From Zygnema cylindricum (taxonomy: Eukaryota > Streptophyta > Zygnematophyceae > Zygnematales > Zygnemataceae), in NCBI GenBank assembly GCA_037447655.1, contig JBBHKE010001514.1, positions 182,932 through 222,117 of the forward strand: 39,186 nt of DNA, in the 5' to 3' direction. Made by a program: the position numbers and the translations under genes. The notes under the pieces are model-generated. The model ran no database searches, was not told where the DNA came from, and saw only the letters and a list, made by a program, of their open reading frames with translations. Positions within the stretch are counted from its first letter, which is position 1. Each line of letters starts with the position of its first letter. Shown in pieces: positions 9,836 to 19,288 of this stretch.

Positions 9836-10382
9836 CTTTAGCTGGTATAGATGGTTGGGTCCTCCTCCTCGATACATGTGATTCCTTTTGTATTCTAGTT
9901 TCGGCTTGAGGTAAAAGAGAGTCTACAACTCTTTTAGGCATATCACTTCCTGTTTCTAGTAGAGAAGATGATTCTAATTCATTTTGAGTTAAACTAGATG
10001 CATTTTCTACATTTTTCTTGAAAAACATAGGATTTTCCTCTAAAACGATATATTCAACACTTCTCTCTTTCTTTTCATCTGTACGTTGATAAAATATATC
10101 TAATCCTTTTCCCTCATCCTTCACTATGATGTTTCTAGATACCACATCTCTCTTTCTCTTAATGTCATATACTTTATAACCCTTGGCATGATCATCATAC
10201 CCTAAAAATATAACTGGTATGCCTTTTGGCTCTAATTTCCATTTTTGTGGATCATTATCTAGCATGAATACCTTACTCCCAAAAACTTTGAAGTGACTTA
10301 CATCTGGTTTGTGTCCAATTCACATTTTATAAGGAGTTTTATCTTTTACTGCCCTTGTCTCTAGCCTGTTTCTCACATAAGC
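9836..10382 (-). pseudogene. Copia family B integrase C-terminal fragment
   Basis: The fragment reads leftward from the VRNRLETRE-like block through KPDVSHFKVFGSKVFMLDNDPQKWKLEPKGIP, DDHAKGYKVYD, NIIVKDEGKGLD, then the MFFKKNVENASSLTQNELESSS linker. It aligns with family B at 13970-14510 and stops where D-type gag starts (about 9835), with the frame kept open across the join. Its other end abuts the family B 5' LTR at 10383. It duplicates about 290 bp also present at 17897-18200, so the two are not halves of one target site. Confidence 0.82.
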
Positions 10383-11012
10383 TCTTGATAAGTAGACTTT
10401 AGTAAGTCTTAGAAATTTGAGTCTATGACTTAGAATAACTTTGGAATACCAACTATTCAATATTGACTAAATTTATTGTAGATTTTTTGTAGTATCTACA
10501 GGAATAGTTATCTTTAAGTAAATTAGTGTGTAGGGCCGCCAATGGATGTAGACGTAATAAGAATCACCCGGATTTTTAGGGTATAGATATTGTTAGTGGA
10601 CAATTCTGGTCCAAACACTTAGATTTTCGTCGGTAGGCTGACTGATCAAACCGTGTTCATACGTTTTACATGATTTCTATATCTTTTGAGTATTAGTTCA
10701 ATTACGATTGATCAGTTTGATACAGAATATACATTTTACACAAGAGTTAAGGAAATGAGGGCACTGAGTGCAGTTTAAGGTGTTTTGTGCTCTTTTGTGC
10801 TCTATTGTCTTTTATTTGCTTGTAGTACATGTTTGTATGGTTCAAAGACCTCTTTCATTTGGAGTTATATATCTTACACTATAGATTTAGTCTACTAGAC
10901 ATTTCTCTTTGGGTTTGCTTCTGCTGTCATGTCTACTAATGGCTTCTTTCCCGCTGGTGCAACCGTGACTCCTAGTGCGAGTGCCAAGTGAGATTGCCCA
11001 TGACCTTCAACA
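10383..11012 (+). mobile_element. Family B 5' LTR
   Basis: The LTR is about 630 bp. Its start is set by alignment to the 3' LTR (16212), which follows a polypurine tract; the first bases are eroded (TCTTGATAAG against TATTGAAAAG). Its end, CTTCAACA, is followed directly by the primer site. The gag ATG (10929) lies 84 nt before the LTR end. The uninterrupted GACGT target at 10551-10555 is the empty-site counterpart of the solo LTR at 16385. No convincing TATA box is visible. Confidence 0.83.
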
Positions 11013-11397
11013 ACTTATGGGCCCACCGCCCAAATTGCCTATTTTTGATGGAACTATCCACTTATATTAGGAAGATATGATAAGCTCATATTTCGAGGAA
11101 AGGGACTTGTCACCCATTGTTGAAGGAACTGTCGATGAGACTGCGCCGGATTGGAGAAAGAAGAATCTCCATTGCCTCAACGTCTTGAAGTAGTCAATGA
11201 CAAAAGACTTGGTAATGTTGTATCTTGAGATGAAGAAATCCTCTGAAGTTTGGTTTAGTGTACGTGCTATGTATGTTCAGCTTGATGTCACTATTCAGAC
11301 TATATAGCAACAAAAATCTTTGAATTTAAGTATTCTGGAGGTAGAATGTCAAATCATAGTCATACTATGAAAAGGTTTTTCCTTCTGAGTACTAGTG
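10929..11397 (+). pseudogene. Family B gag, 5' portion
   Basis: The frame starts at ATG 10929 (MSTNGFFPAGATVTP), inside the LTR, and meets a stop at the codon after ASAK, where Gly or Trp would be expected. It continues through LQQLMGPPPKLPIFDGT and a FEERDLSPIVEGT block that corresponds to the family A segment with CEKRFWGILSG. Further stops follow. The gene is interrupted at 11397 by a solo family A LTR and resumes at 12457. Confidence 0.8.
11013..11027 (+). other. Primer-binding site of family B, inside gag
   Basis: ACTTATGGGCCCACC directly follows the LTR end and matches 13 of 15 positions of the family A/C half-tRNA(iMet) primer site. It is read in the gag frame as part of LMGPP. Confidence 0.8.
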
Positions 11398-12451
11398 TGA
11401 AACTCTGAGACCTCCTTAAGTCTATAGAGTGGAGAGCTTTCAAGAAGCCTCTAGGATAACCCTGACCCCTTTGTGTTTCAGCAAAAACAATTGCTACCCT
11501 AGCAGATAATAACTTTGACCTACTTCCCCCCTATAAACGCAAGACTCCTTTGAGTCGATAGCAAAAAGAATCTCTAAATTTGCTCCCTTGAGTAGTAAGT
11601 TATGGAGGGTCAAAGTTGACTTTTTGTATAGAAGCTCTCTGGGAGAGAGGGTCCTATCTCCTAATTTTTTTAAGTCTTATATCTCTCACACACTCTATCT
11701 ACTTATGTACAAAGCTAATCAGATTACAATTCCATACACAAATGTACAGCCGCCTGTGTACTATATGTACAGACACTGTACAACATAGCCTAAATGTCGA
11801 CACGTGGTATGTCGGATTCGCTCCCTTAATCCTCGGAGATGCCATGATCCAATGTCATTCTGCCACGTGTCATCTCATGTGGCGATGACCAAAAATCGCC
11901 GAAATCCTCTTCCGCGATCTCGGCGTTAATTCTAGCCGTCCGATTAAATTCACATTTAATTGTAGCCGTAATAAATACATGCGCGGTATTCATTTCACTA
12001 AATAGATAAATGCTTGGTATTGGTTTCTTATCCGTACCGTAATCCGTACTTTTACATTACTGGATCTTTGTCTCTCGTAAACAGTTTCAGTTAAATGAAC
12101 TATCCTACGTATAAATGTTTAATTAAATATCAAACCATATGTTATGTAACACTACTTAAAGACTTAACGGCTAAGGCTATCGGCTACCAGCTGCCTGCCG
12201 TCCGTTAGGTACCAGGATCAAATCCTGTGACAGGCACATACCTTTTAGTTAATAAACACCTAACTAATATAAATTTCCCGTAAACCTCTGGATAGCCTAG
12301 GTAGCCATGGCTCTAGCTCCCTCTCCAATTTCTCGATGAGTGCGACAAATTTGAAAGTCGGAGAGAGAAGTTAGAGGCAGATTGCCTCAACTTCTTTATA
12401 TATTTCTATTTAGATCTAGAATAAACTTTAAATGGACCATTAATTTCTACA
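11398..12451 (-). mobile_element. Solo LTR of family A (copy A2)
   Basis: This is a lone 1054-bp LTR in minus orientation, from TGAAAC to TTTCTACA on the plus strand, with no internal sequence. It is flanked by a perfect 5-bp target duplication, TAGTG (11393-11397 and 12452-12456). The uninterrupted site is present in the related gag copy on the minus strand near 19895-19910. It formed by LTR-LTR recombination after insertion into family B gag. Confidence 0.93.
12161..12238 (+). other. tRNA-like segment, antisense within LTR A2
   Basis: It has the same D-arm-like and T-arm-like parts as at 1071 (CAGG-ATCAAAT-CCTG). A short outer pairing, TGCCTG with CAGGCA, is also possible. Confidence 0.45.
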
Positions 12452-12960
12452 TAGTGCAGGTAGGGAATTTTCACCACCTCAGCAGGCTATGTTGTTGATG
12501 AGAACTCTGCCCCATGAATATAAAGGAGCCATAGATAGGCTTACAGGTCTTCCACAACGTCAATGAAATATTGCGTTAGAAATTCAGTTTATTATAGCGA
12601 AGAAGCTAACCAGATTTTACAAAGAGGTAGTAGTAAGTCCGTGCACTAACTAGCTAACCAGTTTTCAGACTCTAAGAATGGCAATGGCAATAGTAGAGGT
12701 AGTGGTCCTAGAAGGTCACCATTAACCTGATATTATTTTGATGAAAAAGGGCATGTGTTCAGAATGTGTCATGCCTACAAGAGAGCGAAAGCCACAGATA
12801 ATTTTCGCTCTGGTTGGGACGAAAGCTGGGTTCCTTCTCAATCAGGTGGACGTCCAACTGCTATTTTCAACGAACTTAAGGAGGAGGATGTGAGCAGCTT
12901 TCCCGACAACAGTGAAAAGAAATACTTTGCGATGGCACAAGCAACAAAAGGCGTGGGGGA
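12452..12960 (+). pseudogene. Family B gag, 3' portion with zinc knuckle
   Basis: Gag resumes after the solo LTR with the MLLMRTLPHEYKG block of the UBN2 domain, then a serine/glycine-rich basic stretch (RGSGPRRSP-like) and a single zinc knuckle. The knuckle reads YYFDEKGHVFRMC, so both N-terminal cysteines are lost while His and the last Cys remain. The frame from 12755 is open through SGWDESWVPSQ into protease. The homologous minus-strand copy is at 19289-19965. Confidence 0.85.
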
Positions 12961-13396
12961 AGACGAATGGATAATGGACTCTGGTGCATCTGCCCACATG
13001 TGCAGCAATCGCCATCTATTTGAGATTATTCAATCTATTTCACCCATCAAAATTTATTTTAGTGATGATACCTTTGTTGAGTCAGAAGCAAAGGGGAAGG
13101 TGTCACTTATGTTGAACGTAGAGGGATAACTTGTGAAAAGGGTTTTGGAAGATGTGTTGCATGTCCCAGTTTTTAAAAGAAACTTTCTCTCTACGTTAGT
13201 GGTAGAAAAGAAAGGTTTTAAAACTATATCTGAGAATGGAAAGAAAACAGTGAGTAAGAATGGGAAAATAGTGGCACGTGGATTTGCTAGAGGAAACAAT
13301 TTGTATCGGTTGAGTCTTGCAAATGATAATGAAAATGATGTTATGTACTCAAGTGTAATCAGTGATTTTGATTTATGACATAAACGTTAAGGACAT
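12961..13396 (+). pseudogene. Family B protease
   Basis: The aspartic protease motif is intact (EWIMDSGASAHMC). It is followed by SPIKIYFSDDTFVESEAKGKVSL, then a stop (codon at about 13127), then a VLHVPVFKRNFLSTLVV block. All parts lie in one frame, so single substitutions explain the stops at about 13127 and 13376; the stop at 13376 is TGA where related copies have Trp. The pre-integrase His-Cys domain starts at the end (HKRxGHVNY). Confidence 0.87.
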
Positions 13397-14590
13397 GTGA
13401 ATTATGATAGATTAGAAAAGATGGTAAATCAAAAAATGGTGAAAGGTGTAAAAATTAGTCAAAAATTAGCATCAAATGAATGTGATGGTTGTGCTATGGG
13501 AAATATTCATAAGTTGCCTTTCCCTTCGCAATTTGATCATAGAAGTAGCAGGGTGCTAAAACTAATCTATTCAGATGTAGGGGGGCCATCTAGGTATCTA
13601 TATGTGGGAGGTGCTACGTTAATGCTTACATTTACTGATGACTTTAGTAGATTTACTACAATTTATTTTTTGAAATGTAAAGATGAAGTTTTTTCAAAAT
13701 TTAGGGAGTATAAGGCTTGAGTTGAAAACTTGCATGAGAGAAAGACAGTGCGATTCAGATCAGATAATGGAGGGGAGTGCATTCCTAATGAGTTTGCAAA
13801 ATTCCTAAAACTGTATGGTATCTCACGTAAGCTAACTGTTCCTTTTTCCCCGAAACAAAATGGTGTTTCAGAGAGGATGAATAGGACCATATCAAAGTGT
13901 GCTAGGACAATGATTGCTGATATGGACATAGATTTCAAATTTTGGGTAGAGGCTAAAAATTGTGTTGCTTATGTAAGAAACAGACTAGAAACAAGGGAAG
14001 TAAAGGATAAAACACCTTACAAAATGTGGACAGGACACAAACCAAATGTAAGTCACTTCAAAGTTTTTGGAAGTAAGATATTCTTGCTAGATAATGATCC
14101 ACAAAAATGGAAGTTAGAGCCAAAAGGCATACCACGTATATTTTTAGGGTATGATGATTATGCCAAGGGTTATAAAGTATATGACATTAAGAGAAATAGA
14201 GTTGTGGTAGCCAAAAACATCATACTCAAGGATAAGGGAAAAGGAGTAGATGTATTTAATCAACGTACAAATGAAAAGAAAGATAGAGTGTTGATTATAT
14301 CTTTTTAGAGGAAAATACTATGTTTTTCAAGAAAAATGTAGAAAATGCATCTAGTTTAACTCAAAATGACTTGGAATCATCTTCTCCACCTGAAACAGGA
14401 AGTGTTATGCCTGAAAGAGTTGTAGACTCTCCTCTACCTCAAGCCGAAACTTTATTACAAGAGGAATCAAATGTATCGAGGAGGATGTTCCAACCATCTA
14501 TACTAGCAATAGAATCTCCAAGTGGAGTTAGGCAAAGTGCGCGACTCAGGGGAGAAATGCTGCCTTTGCTCATTCTCCACACATAGAAGA
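13397..14590 (+). pseudogene. Family B integrase
   Basis: The pre-integrase zinc region (CDGCAMGNIHKLPFP) is followed by the catalytic core with all three acidic residues visible: LIYSDVGGP, RSDNGGE and NGVSERMNRT. The frame is the same as protease, with one stop at 13718-13720 (TGA for the Trp of KAW). The C-terminal blocks are KPNVSHFKVFGSK, DPQKWKLEPKGIP and DDYAKGYKVYD. A one-base deletion near 14290 shifts the frame before the MFFKKNVENASS linker, which runs to about 14586. Confidence 0.9.
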
Positions 14591-14594
14591 GCCT

Positions 14595-15527
14595 TTGACA
14601 TTGAAAGAAGATTTTTCGAGTAATGAAAAGGAACATTGGGTGGAACCCTTCAATGAGGAAATGAAGTCCATCGTGGAGGCCCAAACTTGGGATTTGGTGG
14701 AACTTCCTCCAGGAAGAAAGGCTATTGGAAGTAAATGGGTGTTTAAATTAAAATTGAACCCTGATAATACCATAGACAAGTATAAGGCTTGCTTGGTTGC
14801 TAAGGGATATAATCAAAAACATGGGATAGATTATGAAGAAAATTTCTCACCGGTTGTAAGGTTTCCATTTGTGCGCATCTTATTTACATTAGCTGCCATA
14901 GAGGATTTTGACATTCACCAAATGGATGTCAAAACTGCCTTTTTGCATGTTGATTTAGATGAGGTCATTTATATAAAGCAACCCGAGGGTTATGAGGAAG
15001 TAGGAAAAGAAAATCTTGTGTGCTGACTTATAAAATCATTCTATGGCCTAAAACAAGCCCCTAACCAGTGGAACCAAAAGTTAGATGAGTTCTTGACAGG
15101 ACTATGCTTTATAAGAATTAGGTTAGATCATTCAGTATATGTGATGTGTGGTGATAATCCTAATGAGGTGATATTCATTGCTGTGTATGTTGATGATTTG
15201 CTGCTAATTAGTAGGAACAAAGAAGGAATTGCTAGAGTAAAACACGCTCTTAATTCAAAATTTGAAATGAAGGATTTGGGTGAGGCTAAATACATTCTTG
15301 GAATACAAGTTGAAAGAGATAAAGAAAAGAAAATAATTAGGCTAACTCAAAAAGAAGCGATAGGAAACATGTTGGAAAAATTTGGCTTGGCTGATGCCAA
15401 AGGTTGTGCAACTAATATAGAGTATAAGCAAAAACTTGATGTAATACAGCATGAGTTTGGAGTCATAATAGATGAGGAACTCACTCCAGAAGAGCAAAAA
15501 TTTATGTCCCAAGTACCCTATAGATAA
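14595..15527 (+). pseudogene. Family B reverse transcriptase
   Basis: RT lies in a single frame from the HWVEPFNEEMKSIVEAQTW entry block through [34 protein letters not shown] and YGLKQAP to the catalytic YVDDLLLI (about 15188-15211), then LGEAKYILGIQVERD and VPYR. Two stops interrupt it: TGA at 15024-15026 where CRLIKS is expected (CGA to TGA) and TAA at 15525-15527 where YRQVVG is expected (CAA to TAA). Both are C-to-T changes. Length and order are normal for copia RT. Confidence 0.92.
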
Positions 15528-16181
15528 GTAGTAGGAAGTCTGATTTACTTCATGAATTGTACTAGGCCCAATATAGCTGCAACTGTTGGTGTATTAAGCA
15601 GAAGTTTGCAAAATCCACGAAAGAGAGACTGGGAAGCAGCAAAAACGGTCTTAAGGCATCTTGTTGGGACTAGAAATATTTGGCTAACTTTCGGAGGGGA
15701 AAAGGTTGGCATTAAAACTTGGAGTGATGTTAGCTATGGTGATGTGCCTAATACGAAGTCTACAATTCGGTATGTCATTCAGATTGGAAGTAGAACTTGT
15801 AGTTGGTGTAGTAAACTTCAAAAATTCAAGGAACAATCGACTATAGAAGCCGAATACATGGCTTCAAGCGCAGCCTTAAAAGAGCTGCTTTGGATTAAGG
15901 CATTTCTTCAACAATTTGGATTTACACAACACGGAACACAATTAAAGTGGTGCGATAATCAAGCAGCCATTTCAGTGGCTACATATACAAGTCACCATTT
16001 TAAGAGTAAGCATATAGACATTCGGCTACATTTGGTACGAGAAAAAGTATTTGCAAGAGTTGTGAAACTTTGTTATTTGCCTAATGAGAAAATGGTTGCA
16101 GTCATGTTAACAAAAACCCTTCCTTCTCCAAAGCCTTTCCATCTCCTAAGTTGGAGTACTACAGAAAAGCATGTGGTCTAA
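15528..16181 (+). pseudogene. Family B RNase H and pol C-terminus
   Basis: It is in the same frame as RT. Motifs are TRPNIAATVGVLSRSLQNP, KTWSDVSYGD, QSTIEAEYMASS, KWCDNQAAI, SKHIDIRLHLVREKV and LPNEKMVAVMLTK (usually VADILTK). The acidic residues Asp, Glu, Asp and Asp are visible. The natural stop lies at 16179-16181, 17 bp before the polypurine tract. Confidence 0.92.
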
Positions 16182-16198
16182 GTGAGTAAGTCTTCTAA

Positions 16199-16211
16199 AG
16201 CTTAAGGGGAG
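16199..16211 (+). other. Polypurine tract of family B
   Basis: AGCTTAAGGGGAG immediately precedes the 3' LTR start (TATTGAAAAG). It marks the LTR border. Confidence 0.8.
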
Positions 16212-16384
16212 TATTGAAAAGTAAGCTTTAGTAAGTCTTAGAAATTTTAGTGTAGGACTTAGAATATTTTTGGATTACCAACTGATAAATATTGACCAAA
16301 TTTAGTGTGGATCTTTTGTAGTATCTACACAAATAGTTATCTTTAAGTAAATTATTGTGTAGGGCCGCCAATGAATATAGTCGT
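16212..16384 (+). mobile_element. Family B 3' LTR, first part
   Basis: The segment aligns with the 5' LTR from 10383 to 10555. It is cut at the target duplication of the solo family A LTR (GTCGT at 16380-16384). Confidence 0.9.
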
Positions 16385-17449
16385 TGAAACTTTGAGACCT
16401 CCATGAGTCCTCAGAGTGGACAGCTTCCAAGAAGCCTCTAGCATAACTCGAACCCTTTGTGTTTCAGCAAAATTAACTGTCACCCTGACAGACAATAACT
16501 TTGACCTACTTCACCCCTGTGAAGGCAAGACTCCCTTGAGTTGATAGTTAAAAATAATCTCTGAATTTGCTCCCCTGAGCAGGAAGTTATGGAGGGTCAA
16601 AGTTGACCTTTTGTACAGAAGCTCTTTGGGAGAGAGGGTCCTATCTCCTAATTTTTTCTAAGTCCTATCTATCTCACAGACTCTATCTACTGATGTACGG
16701 AGCCAATTAGATTACTCCTCTGTACGTAAAAGTACAGCCGCCGATGTACTTTCTATACGAACATTGTACCACATCGCCTAAATGTTGACACGTGGTATAT
16801 CCGGATTTGCTCCCTTAATCCTCCGAGATGCCGGGATCCAATGCCATTCCGCCACGTGTCATCCGATGTGGCTATGATAAAAAACCGCCGAAATTCTCTT
16901 CCGCGATCTCGGCGTTTATTTTCGGTCGTCCGATTAAATTCACATTTAATCGTAGCCGTATTAAATACATGCGCGGTATTCGTTTCGTTAAAGAAATAAA
17001 TGCGCGGTATTCGTTTCTTATCCGTACCGTAATCGTACTTTTACATTACTGGATCTATGTCTCCTGTAAAACAATTTTAGTTGAATGAACTATCCTACGT
17101 ATAAATGATTAATTGATTATCAATCCCTACAATACGTAACACTATCTCTATACTTAACAGCTAGAGCTACCGGCTACCGACAACTTACCGGCCGGCAGGT
17201 TCCAGGATCAAATCCTGGAGGCGACACATATAATTTAGTAAACTTAATCTTAATTATACATAAACTAATATCTATATCCGAAAACCTCTGGATAGCCTAA
17301 GTAGCCATGGCTCTAGCTTCCTCTCCAACTTCTCAGTGACTGCGACAAGTTTGAGAGTTGGAGAGAGAAGTTAGAGGTAGACTGCCTCGGTTTCTTTCTT
17401 ATTTCTATTCAGACCTAGAAAATACATTAAAATACCATTGATTTCTACA
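16385..17449 (-). mobile_element. Solo LTR of family A (copy A3)
   Basis: This is a lone 1065-bp LTR in minus orientation, TGAAAC to TTTCTACA on the plus strand. The flanks GTCGT (16380-16384) and AACGT (17450-17454) are each one base from GACGT, which is the intact sequence in the uninterrupted 5' LTR (10551-10555) and in a third copy on the minus strand (19117-19121). It is therefore a 5-bp target duplication that has mutated. Insertion followed that of the family B element. Confidence 0.92.
17151..17228 (+). other. tRNA-like segment, antisense within LTR A3
   Basis: This is the best T-arm of the set: GGTTCCAGGATCAAATCC with a perfect 5-bp stem CCAGG/CCTGG and a 7-nt loop ATCAAAT. It also resembles the T-arm of initiator tRNA-Met. 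The D-arm-like part is AACAGCTAGAGCT. The acceptor stem does not pair. Confidence 0.5.
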
Positions 17450-17896
17450 AACGTGATAAGAATCACCCGGATTTTTATGGTATAGATATTGTTAGTGGAC
17501 AAATCTGGTCCAAACACTTAGATTTTTGTCAGTAGATTGTCCAGTGAACCTTGTACATACGATTTAGATATTTCGAAGATCTTTAGAGTATTTAATTCAA
17601 TTAGGAATCATCATTTTTATATAGAATGTACATCTACAGAAGAGTTTATGGAAATGAGAGCACTGAGTGCAGTTTAAGGTGTTTTGTGTTTTATTGTCTT
17701 TGAATTGCTTGTAGTACATGTTTGTGTGGTTAAAAGACCTCTTTCATTTGGAGTTACCTATCTTACACTATTGATCTAGTCTACTACGCATTTCTCTTTG
17801 GGTTTGCTTCGCTAAATGTCGGATAATGACTCGTTTCTCGGGTGCAAGCGTGACTACTAGTTGGAGTTGATCACAACGAAGTGAGAATGCCCATGA
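17450..17896 (+). mobile_element. Family B 3' LTR, second part
   Basis: The segment aligns with the 5' LTR from 10551 to about 10999, including an ATG at about 17815 equivalent to the gag start. It stops at CCCATGA, about 16 bp short of the expected CTTCAACA end, and abuts minus-strand integrase. Confidence 0.87.
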
Positions 17897-18300
17897 TGTA
17901 TACCACTCCTTTTACCTCATCCTTCACTATTATGTTTCTGGCTACCACAACTCTATTTCTCTTAATAGCATATACTTTATAACCCTTGGCATGATCATCA
18001 TACCCTAGAAATATCCCTGGTATGCCTTTTGGCTCTAATTTCCATTTTTGTGGATCATTATCTAACATGAATACCTTACTCCCAAAAACATTGAACTGAC
18101 TTACATCTGGTTTGTGTCCAATTCACTGTTCATAGAGACTTTTACTTTTTACTGCCATTGTCTCACATAAGTTGCACCATTCATACCCTTTGCCCAAAAT
18201 TTGAAATCTATGTCCATATCAGCCATCATGGTCCTAGCACACTTTGATATGGTCCTATTCATCCTTTTTGCTACCCCATTCTGTTCCGGATTTTCCGAAA
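17897..18300 (-). pseudogene. Copia integrase C-terminal half, family B-like (mosaic)
   Basis: The minus strand reads NGVAKRMNRTISKCARTM (SER glutamate motif changed to AKR), DIDFKFWAKGMNGATYV, then a short deletion of the RNRLETREV block, SQFNVFGSKVFMLDNDPQKWKLEPKGIP and RNIIVKDEVKGV. It is close to family B (13860-14260). Upstream on the minus strand it is joined to an A/C-type integrase N-terminal half at about 18300, within the same 131-codon open frame (18544-18149). Confidence 0.82.
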
Positions 18301-19068
18301 CTGTCTTTTGGTGTTGAACCCCATCTTCCCTCAGAAAATCCTCAAACTGGTTAGAAGTATACTCTCCACCAATGTCACTCCTTACTCTCTTGATTGGAGT
18401 TTCATGGAGTTTTTCGATCCATGCTTTATATTGTCTAAAACAATCCTGAGTTTTGGACTTGTTTTTCAAAAAATACACTCGGGAATACCGAGACCAATCA
18501 TCAGTGATAGTCATCCTAAATCTCTTCCCACCCGGTGAGGGCACTCTAGCCGGTCCACAAATATCTATGTGTACTAGATCTAGAATTTTTCCTCCCTTAT
18601 AGGTGGCTGTTTTAGGAAAGGGTAATATGTGTGTTTTACCTTAAGCACATCCACTACAAATCACTTATATCATCACTCTCACTGAACGTAATCCCTTCCA
18701 CCACTCCCATCTTTTTCATCTCTCTTAACTTGTCTAGATTCAAATGCCAAAGCCTCTTATGCCACATCATAATATCATGAACACCAACATAATAAAGTTT
18801 CTTCTTTTCATTACTTAGAACCAGCTTAAACATCCCATAACTACCTTTCTCAGCAATGAAATAGACATCCTCCTCAAAACTAGCAGTAAAGACTCCTTCC
18901 CAAGTGCTAGTAAAAAAACCCTTATCATCTAATAAAAATATAGAGATGAGGTTTTTGTTCAGCTCCAAAATAAACAATACATCGAAGAATGTTACTATGG
19001 ATGTCTTTTCTTCTACTAACACATTTAGATCTACTGATCCTTCAAAAGTAATCGTGACTATCCTCCCA
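18301..19068 (-). pseudogene. Copia protease, pre-integrase and integrase N-terminal half, A/C-like (mosaic)
   Basis: The minus strand from 19068 carries the DNGRIVTITFEGSVDL block, FFDVLFILELNKNLIS, then pre-integrase (MMWHKRLWHLNLDKLREM), a cysteine region with stops near 18640, and the integrase core with TDDWSRYSRVYFLKNKS and RSDIGGEYTSNQFEDFL. This matches family C at 3750-4500, not family B. The protease DSGA active site is missing, because the sequence begins in the middle of protease directly after a family B LTR fragment. Confidence 0.83.
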
Positions 19069-19288
19069 TTGTCCACTAACAATATCTATACCCTAAAAAT
19101 CCGGGTGATTCTTATCACGTCCACACTCATTGACGACCCTACACACTAATTTACTTAAAGATAACTATGCGTGTAGATACTACAAAAAATCTACACTAAA
19201 TTTGGTCAATATTGAATAGTTGGTATTCCAAAAATATTCTAAGTCCTAGACTCAAATTTCTAAGACTTACTAAGGCTTTCTTTCAATG
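19069..19288 (-). mobile_element. Family B LTR, 5' end fragment
   Basis: The first ~215 bp of a family B LTR in minus orientation run from ATTGAAAGAAAGCC to GTTAGTGGACAA. It contains the uninterrupted GACGT site (19117-19121). Upstream it joins family B gag-PR, consistent with a family B member inserting into family B; downstream it switches abruptly to A/C-type protease at about 19069. Confidence 0.82.

Larger units (their letters stand above)
10383..17896 (+). mobile_element. Nearly complete Ty1/copia element, family B, with two nested solo LTRs
   Basis: The order is 5' LTR (10383-11012), gag, protease, integrase, RT, RNase H, polypurine tract, 3' LTR (16212-17896, split). Removing the two solo family A LTRs and their 5-bp duplications leaves about 5.4 kb, a normal copia length. 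The LTRs differ by roughly 8 in 98 nt over one stretch compared by eye (from 10823 against 17708), so the insertion is old. The 3' LTR loses its last ~16 bp, which may be why I find no flanking target duplication. Pol is inactive because of several stops, but most catalytic motifs remain. Confidence 0.88.

Noticed and set aside
17151-17228. Functional tRNA gene
   Set aside because: Only the T-arm is convincing. The acceptor stem and anticodon arm do not pair and all copies lie inside LTRs, so it is a tRNA-derived relic at best.
10378-17901. Target site duplication of the whole family B element
   Set aside because: Flanking pentamers do not match and the 3' LTR lacks its last ~16 bp. The two flanks both carry minus-strand family B integrase but overlap by about 290 bp, so they are not two halves of one insertion site.
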